Below are positions 19,000-30,018 of a stretch of 33,141 nt of DNA, in pieces. Under the pieces are notes generated by a model. It was not told the DNA's origin. It made no database searches and saw only the letters and a list, made by a program, of their open reading frames with translations. The position numbers were made by a program, and so were the translations under genes. Within the stretch, counting starts at the first letter, position 1. Each line of letters starts with the position of its first letter. Where the stretch lies: NCBI RefSeq assembly GCF_002777915.1, contig NZ_NJGE01000019.1:1-33141 (forward strand). Reading direction: 5' to 3'. Source of the DNA: Bartonella tribocorum (GTDB lineage: Bacteria > Pseudomonadota > Alphaproteobacteria > Rhizobiales > Rhizobiaceae).

Positions 19000-20013
19000 T
19001 TAATACTGATCTTCATAGCGTTTAGCAAGATCATCAATGTTTTCAGGCGGCCATGCAGGAATTTCCATTCCAAGATGTAACCCCATACAGGCCAAAACTT
19101 CTTTAATCTCATTCAATGACTTACGACCAAAATTTGGAGTCCGAAGCATTTCGGACTCTGTTTTTTGAATAAGATCGCCAATATAGACAATATTATCATT
19201 CTTAAGACAATTTGCTGAACGAACGGAAAGCTCTAACTCATCCACTTTTTTGAGAAGTGCAGGGTTAAAGGCAAGCTCAGAATCAGCCTCTTCAACAGGC
19301 TCCTTCTGTGGCTCTTCAAAGTTAATAAATAATGATAATTGATCCTGAAGAATACGTGCAGCAAAAGCAACAGCATCCTCTCCATTAACAGCACCATTCG
19401 TTTCAATCGTTAACGTCAATTTATCATAATCGAGAACTTGACCTTCACGCGTATTTTCCACTTTATAAGATACTTTACGAATTGGCGAATAAAGACTATC
19501 AATTGGAATAAGTCCTATACGACCATCATCAACACAATTACGATCAGATGGAACATACCCCTTCCCTGTGTTAACAATAAATTCCATACGAATTTCAGCA
19601 TCTTCATCAAGGGTACAGATAACATGATCTGGATTGAGAATTTCCATATCCCCAACGGTATTGATATCCCCAGCCCTCACAACACCAGGCCCTTCTTTAT
19701 AAACAACGAGACGTTTAGGCCCTTCTTCTTCCATACGAAGCGCAATTTCCTTTATATTCAGAATAATATCTGTAACATCCTCACGAACACCTGGAATTGA
19801 TGAAAATTCATGTAAGACGCCATCAATCTGTACAGCAGTAATAGCAGCACCACGAAGCGAAGATAACAACACACGACGAAGGGCATTTCCTAATGTTAAG
19901 CCAAACCCACGCTCAAGCGGCTCAGCAATTACGCTTGTAATATTGGGATTATCATGCGCACATGATTCAACCTTATTGGGTTTAATAAGTTCCTGCCAGT
20001 TTTTCTGGATCAT
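19000..20013 (-). CDS. rpoA: RNA polymerase alpha subunit
   Basis: Alpha nucleates RNA polymerase assembly, and its C-terminal domain contacts UP elements and activators. The 337-residue product has the N-terminal assembly domain with [19 protein letters not shown] (about 38-56). After an acidic linker ([14 protein letters not shown]) comes the alpha-CTD (about 255-320) with [14 protein letters not shown] and [17 protein letters not shown]. The frame extends 11 codons upstream to 20046, but alphaproteobacterial RpoA normally begins [12 protein letters not shown], so I use the ATG at 20013; its Shine-Dalgarno (ACGGGA) is modest. It lies between rpsK and rplQ as usual. S4, which flanks rpoA in gamma-proteobacteria, is absent, as is normal in this group. 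Confidence 0.96.
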   Translation of the reverse strand: MIQKNWQELIKPNKVESCAHDNPNITSVIAEPLERGFGLTLGNALRRVLLSSLRGAAITAVQIDGVLHEFSSIPGVREDVTDIILNIKEIALRMEEEGPKRLVVYKEGPGVVRAGDINTVGDMEILNPDHVICTLDEDAEIRMEFIVNTGKGYVPSDRNCVDDGRIGLIPIDSLYSPIRKVSYKVENTREGQVLDYDKLTLTIETNGAVNGEDAVAFAARILQDQLSLFINFEEPQKEPVEEADSELAFNPALLKKVDELELSVRSANCLKNDNIVYIGDLIQKTESEMLRTPNFGRKSLNEIKEVLACMGLHLGMEIPAWPPENIDDLAKRYEDQY

Positions 20014-20107
20014 ATTTTTATTCCCGTTCTTTAGTTCCGTTACCATTCAATCGTAACGACCAATGTGAACATCAGAGAAATCTCCGACAACAAAAAACAA
20101 CACCCAA

Positions 20108-20497
20108 TTAAACACGTCGCCTTTTCCGCGGACGACATCCATTATGAGGGATTGGTGTTACATCACGAATAGAAGTAATGACAAAACCAACAGATTGCAA
20201 TGCACGCAGAGCAGATTCACGCCCTGCCCCAGGACCACAAACTTCAACTTCCAAAGAACGCATACCATGTTCTTGCGCTTTTCTCGCACAATCTTCCGCA
20301 GCAACTTGAGCAGCAAAAGGCGTAGATTTACGCGCCCCTTTAAACCCTTGAGCACCTGCAGACGACCACGCAATCGCATTCCCCTGAGCATCAGTAATCG
20401 TAATCATTGTATTATTAAATGTTGAATTGATATGCACAACACCCGATGAAATATTCTTACGTTCGCGACGACGAACTCGTGTGGCTTCCTTGGCCAT
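20108..20497 (-). CDS. rpsK: 30S ribosomal protein S11
   Basis: Small-subunit platform protein near the mRNA exit. The 129-residue product has the conserved [20 protein letters not shown] region, the [22 protein letters not shown] block and the C-terminal [10 protein letters not shown] ending, all diagnostic of S11. AAGGA lies 6 bases before the ATG. It follows rpsM by 115 bases and precedes rpoA by 94, longer spacers than elsewhere in the cluster; I see no clear promoter in either. Confidence 0.97.
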   Translation of the reverse strand: MAKEATRVRRRERKNISSGVVHINSTFNNTMITITDAQGNAIAWSSAGAQGFKGARKSTPFAAQVAAEDCARKAQEHGMRSLEVEVCGPGAGRESALRALQSVGFVITSIRDVTPIPHNGCRPRKRRRV

Positions 20498-20612
20498 AAT
20501 TTTCCTTTCAACGATCTCACCACTGCCGTAATATCAGCAGCTCCACCTTCTTTTTCTTGTCAAACCGACTACAACAAGAAACAGAATATATAAAAACCCT
20601 TTGCACAGATCC

Positions 20613-20981
20613 CTATTTTTTCTTACCAGCGATTGCCTTAGCAGGCCCCTTACGTGTACGAGCATTCGTATGTGTACGTTGTCCTCGAACAGGCAAAGAC
20701 CGACGATGACGCAATCCACGATAACAACCAAGGTCCATCAAACGCTTAACATTCATAGCAACTTCACGACGAAGATCACCTTCAACTTGATACCCCTGAT
20801 CTATCGCCTCACGAATCTGCAATACCTCAGCATCTGAAAGCTCATGCACACGACGCCCCGTGGGAATACCAACCTTTTCAATAATTTCTTGAGCAAATTT
20901 TGGTCCAATCCCGTGGATATATTGAAGCGCGATAATCACACGCTTATTTGTCGGGATATTGACGCCAGCAATACGAGCCAC
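20613..20981 (-). CDS. rpsM: 30S ribosomal protein S13
   Basis: Head protein of the small subunit that contacts the large subunit and the P-site tRNA. The 122-residue product begins [20 protein letters not shown] and contains [10 protein letters not shown] (helix-two-turn-helix region), the [20 protein letters not shown] signature and the basic tail [12 protein letters not shown]. The start codon is GTG, with AAGGAG 7 bases upstream. It stands 180 bases after adk. infA and rpmJ, which often lie here in other phyla, are absent. Confidence 0.97.
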   Translation of the reverse strand: MARIAGVNIPTNKRVIIALQYIHGIGPKFAQEIIEKVGIPTGRRVHELSDAEVLQIREAIDQGYQVEGDLRREVAMNVKRLMDLGCYRGLRHRRSLPVRGQRTHTNARTRKGPAKAIAGKKK

Positions 20982-21161
20982 GCCTACTCTCCTTAGTTAT
21001 GTTGACAAATTATTATAAAATACCTGATGTACCTTATAGAAAAAAATAGACTCAGAACAAAACTCTTCCGAATCCGCCTATTCAACCGAAATAAAACAAA
21101 GTTGTTTGTGATAGATTTTATCTCAAAAGTCAACTCTTTTCATTTATCTCTCAAAAAAATC

Positions 21162-21740
21162 TTATGAAAGAAAACCTTTAATCATACGCGTCACTTCAGC
21201 AATACCAATCATTCCATCAATGACCCTTAACATTCCTCTCTCTGAATAAAACTTTGATAAAGGAGATGTTTTTTCACGATATTCTACTAATCTTTTTGCA
21301 AAAGCAACAGGGTTATCATCTAAACGAACCTGTCCACCAGCCGCCACCGTCTCCTGAACACGCTTTTTCATACGTTCCATCAAAGCGTCTTCATCAACAG
21401 ACAACTCAATAACAGCATCAAGCTGCATATTTTTTGACTCAAGTATCTGTTGTAACGCTTCTGCCTGTCCTACAGTCCTTGGATATCCATCCAAAATAAA
21501 ACCGTTTACACAATCCGCTTCATCAATCCGATCTGATACGATTTGATTAACAATACTATCAGGAACCAAAGCACCAGAACTTATAATAGCTTTAGCTTTT
21601 TTACCAATTTCCGTTTCTTTAGCAATAACCTCGCGCAACATATCCCCTGTTGATAAATGAGGAATATTATATTCCTCAGTTAACATTTTAGCTTGCGTCC
21701 CTTTTCCCGCTCCGGGAGGACCTAAAAGAACAATCCTCAT
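21162..21740 (-). CDS. adk: Adenylate kinase
   Basis: Interconverts ATP + AMP and 2 ADP in the cytoplasm. The 192-residue protein has P-loop GPPGAGKGT (7-15), the AMP-binding LSTGDMLR, the FILDGYPRT motif and the RLDDNP segment. The LID is the short type without zinc cysteines, as expected for this length. The ATG overlaps the secY stop by four bases (ATGA) and has GGAGGT in the secY tail, so translation is coupled. The secY-adk-rpsM order is conserved in Alphaproteobacteria. Confidence 0.97.
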   Translation of the reverse strand: MRIVLLGPPGAGKGTQAKMLTEEYNIPHLSTGDMLREVIAKETEIGKKAKAIISSGALVPDSIVNQIVSDRIDEADCVNGFILDGYPRTVGQAEALQQILESKNMQLDAVIELSVDEDALMERMKKRVQETVAAGGQVRLDDNPVAFAKRLVEYREKTSPLSKFYSERGMLRVIDGMIGIAEVTRMIKGFLS

Positions 21741-23083
21741 CGATTTCTTCGACCTCCACGAAGTTTTGATTTTTTTATCAATCCTTCATATTGGTGCGCA
21801 ACAAGATGCCCTTGAATTTGAGCAACCGTATCAAGAGTAACAGTCACAACAATCAACAAAGACGTCCCCCCAAGATAAAAAGGAACTTGGAATGCGGATA
21901 TCATAAATTCAGGAAGTAAACAAACCAAGATAATATAAAGTGCACCCACAACAGTAATACGCGTCAAAACATAATCAATATATTCCGCTGTACGCTCACC
22001 TGGACGAATTCCTGGAATAAAACCAGAATGTTTTTTCAACTGATCTGCAGTATCACTTGGATTAAACACAATAGCCGTATAAAAAAAGCAAAAAAACGCC
22101 ATTAAAAATGCATAAATGATCATATAAAGCGGCTGCCCATGACCAAGAGAATAAGAAACGGTTTGCATCCATTGGGGCATTTTATCAGAAAAATTATTAA
22201 TAGTGGCGGGTAATAACAATAAAGATGAAGCAAAAATAGGCGGAATAACACCAGCAGTATTCAATTTTAAAGGAAGATGCGACATATCACCTTGAAATAT
22301 TTGATTACCAACTTGACGTTTTGGGTACTGAATAAGAATTCGCCGTTGCGCACGTTCTATAAAAACAATAAGTCCAATAACCAAAACAGCAATAAGAACA
22401 ATTGCTACTAAAAGGAAAGTTGATAAATCAGCCTGACTATGTGCAGTCAAAAGCTGAGCAAAAGTAGAAGGAAGATTGGCTACAATCCCTGTAAAAATGA
22501 TCAAAGAAACCCCATTACCAACACCACGTGAAGTAATTTGCTCACCAAGCCACATGAGAAACATTGTCCCGCCAACAAGTGTAATAACAGAAGAGATACG
22601 AAACATGAGACCCGGTTCTACAACAATTTGAAGCCCTGTCCCTATACCGCTTTCAAGCGCAACCGCAATACCAAAAGCCTGCAGAATAGCCAATATAACT
22701 GTTACATAACGTGTATATTGATTAATAACCTTACGACCTACTTCCCCTTCTTTTTTTAGAGTCTCCAAAGAAGGAATAACGGACGTGAGCAATTGTACAA
22801 TAATAGATGCCGATATATAAGGCATAATACCCAAGGCAAAAATTGCCATACGCCCAACAGCGCCTCCAGCAAACATATTAAAGAGTCCTAGAACACCTGA
22901 TGCATGATGTTCAAATGTTTGCCGTAAAGCATCAATATTAATACCCGGAAGAGAAATATAAGTGCCGAAACGATAAACAAGAAGCGCAGCCAGAGTAAAC
23001 CAGATACGTTTCTTTAATTCAGTTGCACGCGAAAAGGTACCGAAGTTTATATTGGAAGCAAATTGCTCTGCTGCTGATGCCAT
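21737..23083 (-). CDS. secY: Protein translocase subunit SecY
   Basis: Channel-forming subunit of the SecYEG translocon in the inner membrane. The 448-residue product has about ten transmembrane helices. It contains the [20 protein letters not shown] and [17 protein letters not shown] blocks, [20 protein letters not shown] in the C5 loop region and the cytoplasmic C-terminal tail [13 protein letters not shown]. The frame extends to 23101, but GGAGA lies 6 bases before the ATG at 23083, which gives the usual MASAAEQ start. It follows rplO after 158 bases and overlaps adk by four bases. Placement at the end of the spc-type block is the standard bacterial arrangement. Confidence 0.96.
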   Translation of the reverse strand: MASAAEQFASNINFGTFSRATELKKRIWFTLAALLVYRFGTYISLPGINIDALRQTFEHHASGVLGLFNMFAGGAVGRMAIFALGIMPYISASIIVQLLTSVIPSLETLKKEGEVGRKVINQYTRYVTVILAILQAFGIAVALESGIGTGLQIVVEPGLMFRISSVITLVGGTMFLMWLGEQITSRGVGNGVSLIIFTGIVANLPSTFAQLLTAHSQADLSTFLLVAIVLIAVLVIGLIVFIERAQRRILIQYPKRQVGNQIFQGDMSHLPLKLNTAGVIPPIFASSLLLLPATINNFSDKMPQWMQTVSYSLGHGQPLYMIIYAFLMAFFCFFYTAIVFNPSDTADQLKKHSGFIPGIRPGERTAEYIDYVLTRITVVGALYIILVCLLPEFMISAFQVPFYLGGTSLLIVVTVTLDTVAQIQGHLVAHQYEGLIKKSKLRGGRRNR

Positions 23084-23241
23084 AAAACGTCTCCACTTCA
23101 CACTCCAGTTCTTTAAATCACAGAAGTATCCTAAAATTTATATCTTTATACACAAATAATTGCAGAACTTAAACGATTCTTCACAAAATATTCAAAAGAA
23201 TAGATGTACCTCTTCTCTAAAACACGATTGATATCAAAAAA

Positions 23242-23709
23242 TTATCCAGCAACTTCGGGAAAAATAACCTGACCACCCGCTTTTTCAACCTTAACACGAG
23301 CAGCCTGTGAAGCACCAGAAACACGAAAGATAATCTTAGCTTTCAAATCTCCATCAGAAAGAAGACGAACCCCATCCTTCTCGCGACGAATAATACCTGC
23401 CTCTTTCAAAGAAATCATATCAACAGGCTTTTCAATATTCAACTTACCAGCATCAACAGCCAACTGAATACGTCCCAGTGAAACTTCATTGTAGGTTTTA
23501 GAAAAGAAATTTTTAAATCCACGTTTTGGTAAACGACGATAGATAGGCATTTGCCCACCTTCAAAACCATTAAGAGAAACACCAGAACGGGATTTTTGCC
23601 CTTTCACACCACGGCCACCAGTCTTACCAGTCCCCGAACCAATACCACGCCCAACACGCTTACGATTTTTTGTTGCGCCTTCACAATCACGTAGTTCATT
23701 GAGTTTCAT
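23242..23709 (-). CDS. rplO: 50S ribosomal protein L15
   Basis: Late-assembling large-subunit protein with an extended N-terminus that threads through 23S rRNA. The 155-residue product begins [20 protein letters not shown], followed by the glycine-rich [20 protein letters not shown] tract and the [17 protein letters not shown] signature. AGGAG lies 8 bases before the ATG. It is 20 bases downstream of rpmD. Confidence 0.97.
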   Translation of the reverse strand: MKLNELRDCEGATKNRKRVGRGIGSGTGKTGGRGVKGQKSRSGVSLNGFEGGQMPIYRRLPKRGFKNFFSKTYNEVSLGRIQLAVDAGKLNIEKPVDMISLKEAGIIRREKDGVRLLSDGDLKAKIIFRVSGASQAARVKVEKAGGQVIFPEVAG

Positions 23710-23729
23710 ATCTAATACTCCTGCAACCC

Positions 23730-23936
23730 TTAATCTTCATCTATAACGCGAACAAGATGCCGAACCCGAGCAATCATACCCCGTACACACAGTGTATCTT
23801 CTAAAACGCGTCGCCGATGCATTTTATTAAGTCCAAGCCCCTTTAAGGTTGCACGTTGAATCTGTGAGTTTCGAATAGGACTTCCAATTTGCTCTACCGT
23901 CACAGTTTTACCACTCTGAGATTTTTTCTGAACCAT
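23730..23936 (-). CDS. rpmD: 50S ribosomal protein L30
   Basis: A small (68-residue) large-subunit protein. The diagnostic core is [20 protein letters not shown], then [15 protein letters not shown] and the C-terminal [14 protein letters not shown] lies 8 bases before the ATG. It sits between rpsE and rplO with short spacers of 31 and 20 bases. Confidence 0.96.
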   Translation of the reverse strand: MVQKKSQSGKTVTVEQIGSPIRNSQIQRATLKGLGLNKMHRRRVLEDTLCVRGMIARVRHLVRVIDED

Positions 23937-23967
23937 TTCCTAATTCCTTTTCTGACAATCTCAGAAA

Positions 23968-24516
23968 CTACCCTTCTACGTCGACTAAATGGCGACGACG
24001 CGCCTGCAAAGTCGAATATTTTATACCACGCTGAGCAGCAATATCTCTCGGATGCATTTGATGTTTCAATGCATCAAATGTCGCACGAACCATGTTATAA
24101 GGATTTGATGATCCTAGTGATTTTGCAACAACATCCTGCATACCAAGAGCTTCAAAAATAGCGCGCATCGGTCCACCGGCAATAATACCCGTACCAGCAG
24201 ACGCTGAACGGAGCAAAACACGCCCAGCTCCGTGACGACCTTCAAGATCATGATGCAGTGTACGTCCAGACCGAAGTGGAACATAAATCATCCCACGCTT
24301 TGCAGATTCCGTTGCTTTACGAACAGCTTCTGGAACTTCACGGGCTTTACCATGTCCAAAACCCACACGCCCTTTTTGATCTCCAACAACAACAAGAGCA
24401 GCAAAACCAAAACGCCGCCCACCCTTTACAACTTTAGCAACACGATTAATATGAACGAGCCTGTCCACAAACTCATTATCGCGTTCTTCTCTTTCTCCAC
24501 GTTCTTTTTGTGCCAT
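23968..24516 (-). CDS. rpsE: 30S ribosomal protein S5
   Basis: Small-subunit protein at the decoding and mRNA-entry side; mutations in it affect fidelity and spectinomycin response in model bacteria. The 182-residue product has a charged N-terminal tail ([20 protein letters not shown]), the S5 double-stranded-RNA-binding-like domain with [20 protein letters not shown], and the [20 protein letters not shown] signature. AAAAGGAATGAGGA immediately precedes the ATG. The gap to rplR (112 bases) is longer than usual for this block, and I see no clear promoter there. Confidence 0.97.
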   Translation of the reverse strand: MAQKERGEREERDNEFVDRLVHINRVAKVVKGGRRFGFAALVVVGDQKGRVGFGHGKAREVPEAVRKATESAKRGMIYVPLRSGRTLHHDLEGRHGAGRVLLRSASAGTGIIAGGPMRAIFEALGMQDVVAKSLGSSNPYNMVRATFDALKHQMHPRDIAAQRGIKYSTLQARRRHLVDVEG

Positions 24517-24628
24517 TCCTCATTCCTTTTTCTTTTCCGGAAGCACGATAACAAAGTTCCTCATCAAATCAGAAGAACTTAAACGAAATACTCTAAAGTA
24601 TCCTCACTCACCCATAAGTTAAGAAACT

Positions 24629-24991
24629 TTAAAAGTTCAAACCACCCTCACGAGCAGCTTCAGCCAATGCTTTGACTCGACCATGGTATACATAGGCTCC
24701 ACGATCAAACACCACTTCATGAACACCAGCTTGTTTCGCACGCTCAGCAATTAACTTACCAACAGCAAAAGCGGCTTCTTTATCAGCACCACTTTTTAAT
24801 GATTTTTTCAAATCACTTTCAAGAGTAGAAGCTGAAACAAGTGTACATCCGCGTAAATCATCAATAACTTGCGCATAGATGTTCTGATTTGAACGATAAA
24901 CGCTAAGCCGAGGACGATCATGAGAAACCATCTTTATTCGACGACGAACACGCCTTGCACGACGCTGGATAATGTCCTTAGATGAAACCAT
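24629..24991 (-). CDS. rplR: 50S ribosomal protein L18
   Basis: Binds 5S rRNA and attaches it to the large subunit with L5. The 120-residue product has a basic N-terminus ([20 protein letters not shown]), [16 protein letters not shown], and the C-terminal [20 protein letters not shown] followed by EGGLNF, all typical of L18. AAGGA lies 9 bases before the ATG. It begins 12 bases after rplF ends. Confidence 0.97.
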   Translation of the reverse strand: MVSSKDIIQRRARRVRRRIKMVSHDRPRLSVYRSNQNIYAQVIDDLRGCTLVSASTLESDLKKSLKSGADKEAAFAVGKLIAERAKQAGVHEVVFDRGAYVYHGRVKALAEAAREGGLNF

Positions 24992-25003
24992 AATACAAAA
25001 TCC

Positions 25004-25537
25004 TTATTTCTTTTTACCTTCTTTACGGAAGATACGTTCATCTGCATGTTTAACACCTTTACCTTTATAAGGCTCAGGTCTCCGATACTCACGAATCTCC
25101 GCTGCAACTTGTCCAACTTGCTGTTTATCAATTCCAGAAATAACAATCTCTGTGGGCTTAGGAACAGTTACAGTAACACCCGATGGAACTTTATAAACCA
25201 CATCATGCGAAAAACCTAGAGAGAGTTGAATATCTTTTCCCTGCAAAGCAGCACGATAACCAACACCATTGATCTCTAATCTTTTTTCAAAACCATCTTT
25301 TACACCACAAAAAATGTTTTCAATCATTGAGCGTGACATACCCCATTTAGAGCGCGCATCTTTTGACTGATCCCGCGGCATAACTGATATGACATTCTCC
25401 TCGAATTTAACTAAGACTTCATCATTAACGACGTAACTTAGTTCACCTTTTGGACCTTTTGCCTTAACCAGCTGACCTTCAACAGTAGCAGTAACCCCAG
25501 AAGGAATTGAAATGGGTTTTTTTCCAATACGAGACAT
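25004..25537 (-). CDS. rplF: 50S ribosomal protein L6
   Basis: Large-subunit protein near the factor-binding site, built of two similar domains. The 177-residue product begins [20 protein letters not shown], contains [20 protein letters not shown] in the middle and ends with the L6 signature [20 protein letters not shown]. The ribosome site (GTAGGT) is weak and about 9-10 bases upstream. It lies 39 bases after rpsH and 12 before rplR. Confidence 0.97.
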   Translation of the reverse strand: MSRIGKKPISIPSGVTATVEGQLVKAKGPKGELSYVVNDEVLVKFEENVISVMPRDQSKDARSKWGMSRSMIENIFCGVKDGFEKRLEINGVGYRAALQGKDIQLSLGFSHDVVYKVPSGVTVTVPKPTEIVISGIDKQQVGQVAAEIREYRRPEPYKGKGVKHADERIFRKEGKKK

Positions 25538-25576
25538 TGTTCTAACCTACTTTTTCTTCCGTTTTCTTGACATACC

Positions 25577-25975
25577 TTAGAAAACACGACAAAGGAGTTC
25601 TCCACCAACATTCTGTTCACGCGCTTCATGATCAGCCATAACACCTTTAGGAGTCGATAAAATCGAAATACCTAAACCATTTGCCACCTGTGGAAGTGAC
25701 TTAGCAGAAACATACACACGACGACCAGGCTTCGACACACGTGAAATCTCACGAATAGCAGCCATCCCTTCAAAATACTTCAATTCGATTTCAAGCTCAG
25801 CTTTCCCATCACCCAAATCAACTTGATTATACCCGCGAATATAACCTTCCGACTGAAGAACATCAAGAACATGCGCACGAAGCTTCGAAGCTGGCGTAAT
25901 CACCTTGCCTTTTTTACGACCAAGTGCATTACGAATACGTGTTAACATATCACCAAGAGGATCTGACATAGACAT
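25577..25975 (-). CDS. rpsH: 30S ribosomal protein S8
   Basis: Central-domain small-subunit protein; in E. coli it also represses the spc operon by binding its mRNA. The 132-residue product opens with [20 protein letters not shown] and ends with the S8 signature [20 protein letters not shown] and GGELLCRVF. The frame extends to 25996, overlapping the rpsN stop. The ATG at 25975 has GAGGAG 8 bases upstream and gives the usual family length. A further ATG two codons in is also possible. Confidence 0.96.
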   Translation of the reverse strand: MSMSDPLGDMLTRIRNALGRKKGKVITPASKLRAHVLDVLQSEGYIRGYNQVDLGDGKAELEIELKYFEGMAAIREISRVSKPGRRVYVSAKSLPQVANGLGISILSTPKGVMADHEAREQNVGGELLCRVF

Positions 25976-25989
25976 TAAATAATCTCCTC

Positions 25990-26295
25990 TTACCAACTAG
26001 ACTTTACAATACCAGGAATATGGCCAATAGAGCCAAGTTCACGCAATGCAATCCGTGACATTTTTAACTTACGATAATAAGCCCTCGGACGACCTGAAAC
26101 TTCACAACGATTACGAATACGAACTTTCGAAGAATTACGCGGCAATTCTGCCAATTGAACAGAAGCTTTAAAACGTTCCTCAAGAGAAACCTTCTGATCC
26201 ATAACAATTGCTTTCAAACGCGCACGACGTGCAGCATAACGCTTCACCATCACCTCACGACGCTTATTTTTTTCAACGGCACTTACTTTGGCCAT
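25990..26295 (-). CDS. rpsN: 30S ribosomal protein S14 (zinc-free type)
   Basis: Small-subunit head protein. The 101-residue length and the single cysteine in the [20 protein letters not shown] signature mark the zinc-independent form, which lacks CxxC pairs. The N-terminus is [20 protein letters not shown] and the C-terminus ends in GIVKSSW, as in homologues. GAGGTG lies 5 bases before the ATG. It is 24 bases after rplE. Confidence 0.97.
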   Translation of the reverse strand: MAKVSAVEKNKRREVMVKRYAARRARLKAIVMDQKVSLEERFKASVQLAELPRNSSKVRIRNRCEVSGRPRAYYRKLKMSRIALRELGSIGHIPGIVKSSW

Positions 26296-26319
26296 AATTT
26301 CACCTCGCTACGTTTGCCG

Positions 26320-26877
26320 TTACGAACGAAACGGAAAATTAAAAGCACGCAATAATTCACGCGCTTCATCATCCGTTTTTGCTGTCGTACAAACGATAAT
26401 ATCCATGCCCCAAATTTGATCAACTTTATCATAGTTGATTTCTGGAAACACAATGTGTTCTTTAATACCCATAGCAAAATTGCCACGACCATCAAAACTC
26501 TTTGGATTTAAACCACGAAAGTCACGAACCCGCGGAAGAGCAATCGTAACAAGACGATCTAAAAACTCAAACATACGATCTTTACGCAATGTCACTTTAG
26601 CCCCAAGAGGCATTCCTTCACGAACCTTAAAGGTCGCAATAGAATTACGCGCACGGGTAACAACCGCCTTTTGACCTGTTATGAGTCCTAAATCCTCAGC
26701 AGCAAGGGAAGGCTTTTTCGAATCCGCAGTTGCCTCACCTATCCCCATATTAATCACAATTTTATCAATCCGCGGTATTTGCATCGCATTTTTGTAATTA
26801 AACTTCTCTTGAAGTGCTTTACGTATCACTTCAAAATAATACGCTTTCATACGCGGTATTTGTCTTTCTTCAGCCAT
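26320..26877 (-). CDS. rplE: 50S ribosomal protein L5
   Basis: Binds 5S rRNA in the central protuberance and touches the P-site tRNA. The 185-residue product has the L5 signature around [20 protein letters not shown], then [20 protein letters not shown] and [20 protein letters not shown] near the end. Its ATG lies inside rplX (8-base overlap) with GGAGAG 7 bases upstream, so translation is coupled to L24. Confidence 0.97.
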   Translation of the reverse strand: MAEERQIPRMKAYYFEVIRKALQEKFNYKNAMQIPRIDKIVINMGIGEATADSKKPSLAAEDLGLITGQKAVVTRARNSIATFKVREGMPLGAKVTLRKDRMFEFLDRLVTIALPRVRDFRGLNPKSFDGRGNFAMGIKEHIVFPEINYDKVDQIWGMDIIVCTTAKTDDEARELLRAFNFPFRS

Positions 26878-27184
26878 TAATCAACTCTCCCGAACGCTTG
26901 GCAAAACGTACCTTATTACCATCTGCATTCATACGAAAGCCTACGCGTGTAGGCTTACCATCTTTAGGATCAGCAATCGCCAAATTAGACAGATGAATCG
27001 GAGCTTCTTTAGAAATAATTCCAGCTTCTTGCTTCTGCGTTTGACGTTGATGACGCTTAATCATATTAATCCCACGAACAAAAGCCTTATTCTCTTTCGG
27101 ACTAACCTTAATTACTTCACCACTACATCCTTTATCCTTACCGGATAAAACAACAACTTTATCACCTTTTCGAATCTTCTGCAT
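26870..27184 (-). CDS. rplX: 50S ribosomal protein L24
   Basis: An assembly-initiator protein of the large subunit. The 104-residue product has the KOW motif [20 protein letters not shown] (about 4-23) and [20 protein letters not shown], both typical of L24. AAGGAG lies 8 bases before the ATG. It follows rplN by 12 bases and overlaps rplE. Confidence 0.97.
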   Translation of the reverse strand: MQKIRKGDKVVVLSGKDKGCSGEVIKVSPKENKAFVRGINMIKRHQRQTQKQEAGIISKEAPIHLSNLAIADPKDGKPTRVGFRMNADGNKVRFAKRSGELING

Positions 27185-27196
27185 AATATTAACTCC

Positions 27197-27565
27197 TTAC
27201 AGCACTTCAGGAGCAAGCGAGATGATTTTCATATGATTCCTCCCACGCAATTCACGGGGAACAGGTCCAAAGATACGCGTACCAATCGGCTCTTTTTTGT
27301 TATCCACTAAAACCGCAGCATTACTATCAAAACGAATGACACTACCATCTGCGCGACGAATATCCTTAGCAGTACGAACCACAACAGCTTTCATAACATC
27401 ACCCTTTTTAACACGGCCACGAGGAATAGCATCCTTAACCGAAACAACAATAATGTCACCGACCGAAGCATATTTACGCTTTGAACCACCTAACACCTTG
27501 ATGCACATGACACGACGAGCACCAGAATTATCAGCAACGTCGAGGTTTGTTTGCATCTGAATCAT
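27197..27565 (-). CDS. rplN: 50S ribosomal protein L14
   Basis: Large-subunit protein at the subunit interface. The 122-residue product starts [20 protein letters not shown], followed by [20 protein letters not shown] and ending ISLAPEVL, as in L14 of other bacteria. AAGGTGG lies 6 bases before the ATG. In E. coli this gene opens the spc operon; here a 143-base spacer separates it from rpsQ, where an internal promoter may lie. Confidence 0.97.
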   Translation of the reverse strand: MIQMQTNLDVADNSGARRVMCIKVLGGSKRKYASVGDIIVVSVKDAIPRGRVKKGDVMKAVVVRTAKDIRRADGSVIRFDSNAAVLVDNKKEPIGTRIFGPVPRELRGRNHMKIISLAPEVL

Positions 27566-27637
27566 GACTGGCCACCTTTTCTTAACATCTATATCCGCTT
27601 GTATCTTTTATACACTCGGATTTGCCTGCCAAATAAC

Positions 27638-27666
27638 GATAAAGTCATCGCCTTCAAATTTATCAA
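27638..27666 (-). promoter_or_regulatory. Candidate internal promoter before rplN
   Basis: On the minus strand TTGATA (complement of 27661-27666) stands 17 bases from TTTATC (complement of 27638-27643). This is a fair -35 and a weak -10 for the housekeeping sigma factor. It lies in the 143-base rpsQ-rplN spacer, the S10/spc boundary. The match is modest and could be chance. Confidence 0.25.
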
Positions 27667-27708
27667 CGAAAAACCACTGTTAAATTCTAAAACAATAAAC
27701 TTAACTCA

Positions 27709-27948
27709 TTACGCTACATTGTCTTTTACAACAATCCAACATTTATCTTTCGAAATTGGTCTAGATTCCTGAATAGAAACTTGATCCCCAATCTTGAATT
27801 GGTTGTTTTCGTCATGCGCTTTATAATTTTTAGACTGCCGAACAGTCTTCTTAAGAAGCGGATGAGAATAACGACGCTCAACTTTGACAACGACAGTCTT
27901 ATCGCTTTTGTCGCTAATAACAACACCCTGCAAAACGCGTTTAGGCAT
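27709..27948 (-). CDS. rpsQ: 30S ribosomal protein S17
   Basis: Early-binding small-subunit protein. The 79-residue product has an OB fold with [40 protein letters not shown] and the signature [23 protein letters not shown] lies 8 bases before the ATG. It follows rpmC by 11 bases and ends the S10-type block. Confidence 0.97.
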   Translation of the reverse strand: MPKRVLQGVVISDKSDKTVVVKVERRYSHPLLKKTVRQSKNYKAHDENNQFKIGDQVSIQESRPISKDKCWIVVKDNVA

Positions 27949-27959
27949 CTCTTATTTCC

Positions 27960-28160
27960 TTAAACCTTACTTTCACTTAATCTTTGACGAAGAAAAGTCT
28001 TAATGCGCGCAATATCACGACGAACTTGTCTAACACGCGCAGTCTTTTCCAATTGACCTGTTGCTTTTTGAAAGCGCAAATTAAATTGTTCTTTCTTTAA
28101 TTTAGCCAATTCATCTTTCATTTGGTCGAGCGTTTGCGCCCGTAATTCTCTGGCTCTCAT
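27960..28160 (-). CDS. rpmC: 50S ribosomal protein L29
   Basis: A 66-residue helical hairpin near the polypeptide exit, which helps form the docking site for nascent-chain factors. The sequence [20 protein letters not shown] and the [17 protein letters not shown] motif are typical. AGAGGT lies 6 bases before the ATG. It follows rplP by 12 bases. Confidence 0.97.
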   Translation of the reverse strand: MRARELRAQTLDQMKDELAKLKKEQFNLRFQKATGQLEKTARVRQVRRDIARIKTFLRQRLSESKV

Positions 28161-28172
28161 CGCTTAACCTCT

Positions 28173-28586
28173 TTATTCAGCAATACGCTGGATGAAACGC
28201 GTTTTTATAGGCAACTTTGCAGCACCCAACCTTAGTGCTTCACGTGCAACATCTTCAGGAACCCCATCAAGCTCAAACATGACGCGCCCAGGAGCAACAC
28301 GTGCAGCCCAATAATCAACACTTCCCTTACCCTTACCCATACGAACTTCAGTCGGTTTAGATGTAACCGGAAGATCTGGAAAAATGCGAATCCATACACG
28401 ACCAGAACGTTTCATATAACGTGTAATCGCACGACGCGCCGCTTCAATTTGACGAGCAGTAACCCGCTCCGGCTCAACAGCCTTCAAACCGTAGGCACCG
28501 AAATTCAAATCCGTACCACCCTTCGCAACACCGTGAATACGGCCCTTGAACTGCTTACGGAACTTTGTGCGCTTTGGCTGCAACAT
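28173..28586 (-). CDS. rplP: 50S ribosomal protein L16
   Basis: Large-subunit protein that helps position the A-site tRNA. The 137-residue product starts [20 protein letters not shown] and has [40 protein letters not shown] and [20 protein letters not shown], all diagnostic of L16. TGGAG lies 9 bases before the ATG. It follows rpsC by 36 bases. Confidence 0.97.
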   Translation of the reverse strand: MLQPKRTKFRKQFKGRIHGVAKGGTDLNFGAYGLKAVEPERVTARQIEAARRAITRYMKRSGRVWIRIFPDLPVTSKPTEVRMGKGKGSVDYWAARVAPGRVMFELDGVPEDVAREALRLGAAKLPIKTRFIQRIAE

Positions 28587-28622
28587 TGTTCTCTACTCCA
28601 AATTTTAGTTCAATCTTAAAAA

Positions 28623-29333
28623 CTAAGCATTTTCGCGGCGACGATTCGATGAAGAACCAGACTGATCAGCTTCCGTAGCACGACGTTCTGAAGCCATCGG
28701 ATCATGTTCAAGAATCTCACCCTTAAAGACCCAAACTTTAATACCACAAATACCGTAAGCGGTCTTAGCTTCTGCTGTACCGTAATCGACATCAGAACGC
28801 AAGGTATGAAGTGGAACACGACCTTCACGATACCATTCCATACGAGCAATTTCAGCACCACCAAGACGACCAGAACAATTGATACGAATACCTTCCGCAC
28901 CAAGACGCATAGCAGACTGAACAGCACGCTTCATTGCACGACGGAAAGCAACACGACGCTCTAACTGTTGAGCAATTGATTGCGCAATAATCGTAGCATC
29001 AATCTCTGGCTTACGAATCTCCACAATATTCAATGAAGTTTCAGCATTGGTCATTTCTGAAAGCTTATGACGAAGCTTTTCGATATCAGCACCCTTTTTA
29101 CCGATAATCAAACCAGGACGTGCAGAATGAATCGTAACACGACATTTTTTATGAGGACGCTCAATAACAACCTTAGAAATAGCCGCCTGCTTAAGCTCTT
29201 CAAGCACATAAGAACGAATTTTCAAATCTTCATGAAGAAGACGTCCATATTCACCACTATCAGCATACCAACGAGAATCCCAAGTCCGATTAACACCAAG
29301 ACGAAGTCCTATTGGATTGATCTTCTGACCCAT
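28623..29333 (-). CDS. rpsC: 30S ribosomal protein S3
   Basis: Small-subunit protein lining the mRNA entry channel. The 236-residue product begins [20 protein letters not shown], has the type 2 KH domain (about 39-107, with [20 protein letters not shown]) and the C-terminal S3 domain with RGLEGIR-like [21 protein letters not shown] charged tail ([10 protein letters not shown]) follows. Its ATG overlaps the rplV stop by one base, with GGAGG 7 bases upstream, so translation is coupled. Confidence 0.97.
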   Translation of the reverse strand: MGQKINPIGLRLGVNRTWDSRWYADSGEYGRLLHEDLKIRSYVLEELKQAAISKVVIERPHKKCRVTIHSARPGLIIGKKGADIEKLRHKLSEMTNAETSLNIVEIRKPEIDATIIAQSIAQQLERRVAFRRAMKRAVQSAMRLGAEGIRINCSGRLGGAEIARMEWYREGRVPLHTLRSDVDYGTAEAKTAYGICGIKVWVFKGEILEHDPMASERRATEADQSGSSSNRRRENA

Positions 29334-29722
29334 TACGCGGCCTCCACTTTTTCGCTAACTTCACGAACAATAATAGTAAGATGTGAGAATGGACGCTCAA
29401 TTCGACTAGCACGCCCGCGACCACGAACATGAAAACGCTTCATCACGATCGACTTACCAACATAAGCCTCTGCAACAATAAGCGAATCAATGTCAAGATC
29501 ATGGTTATTTTCTGCGTTTGCAATCGCTGACTCAAGCGTTTTTTTCACAGTAGCAGCAATACGTTTACGCGAAAACATCAAATCAGCAAGCGCTACATTA
29601 ACTCTTTTACCACGAATCATTGCAGCCACTAAATTAAGCTTCTGCGGACTAACACGAATCGTTCGTGTGACAGCCTTTGCTTCATTATCTTTAAGCTGGC
29701 GCGGAACCTTAGCTTTTCCCAT
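29333..29722 (-). CDS. rplV: 50S ribosomal protein L22
   Basis: Its beta hairpin lines the exit tunnel near the macrolide site. The 129-residue product has [20 protein letters not shown], the [20 protein letters not shown] block and the hairpin/C-terminal signature [31 protein letters not shown] precedes the ATG. It begins 2 bases after rpsS ends and overlaps rpsC by one base. Confidence 0.97.
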   Translation of the reverse strand: MGKAKVPRQLKDNEAKAVTRTIRVSPQKLNLVAAMIRGKRVNVALADLMFSRKRIAATVKKTLESAIANAENNHDLDIDSLIVAEAYVGKSIVMKRFHVRGRGRASRIERPFSHLTIIVREVSEKVEAA

Positions 29723-29724
29723 TC

Positions 29725-30003
29725 CTACTTCCTCTTCGCTTTTTTATCGGCACCATGACCATAATAAGTCCGGGTAGGAGCGAACTCACCAAACTTATGT
29801 CCAACCATCTCTTCAGAAACAGAAACAGGAATATGCTTATTGCCGTTGTAAACACCAAAAGTTAAACCAACAAACTGCGGTAAAATAGTAGAGCGACGAC
29901 TCCATATTTTTATAACTTCATTGCGCCCACTTGCACGTACCTTCTCTGCTTTACCAAGAAGATAGCCGTCAACAAACGGACCTTTCCAAACTGAACGAAC
30001 CAC
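29725..30003 (-). CDS. rpsS: 30S ribosomal protein S19
   Basis: Small-subunit head protein paired with S13. The 92-residue product begins [20 protein letters not shown], has [20 protein letters not shown] and ends with the S19 signature [20 protein letters not shown]. The start codon is GTG, with AAAGGTAG about 8 bases upstream. It follows rplB by 15 bases. Confidence 0.97.
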
Positions 30004-30018
30004 TTCAGACTACCTTTC

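Noticed and set aside
19438..19800. Long ORFs antisense to rpoA and to many ribosomal protein genes
   Set aside because: They are shadows of highly conserved genes with no independent start signals.
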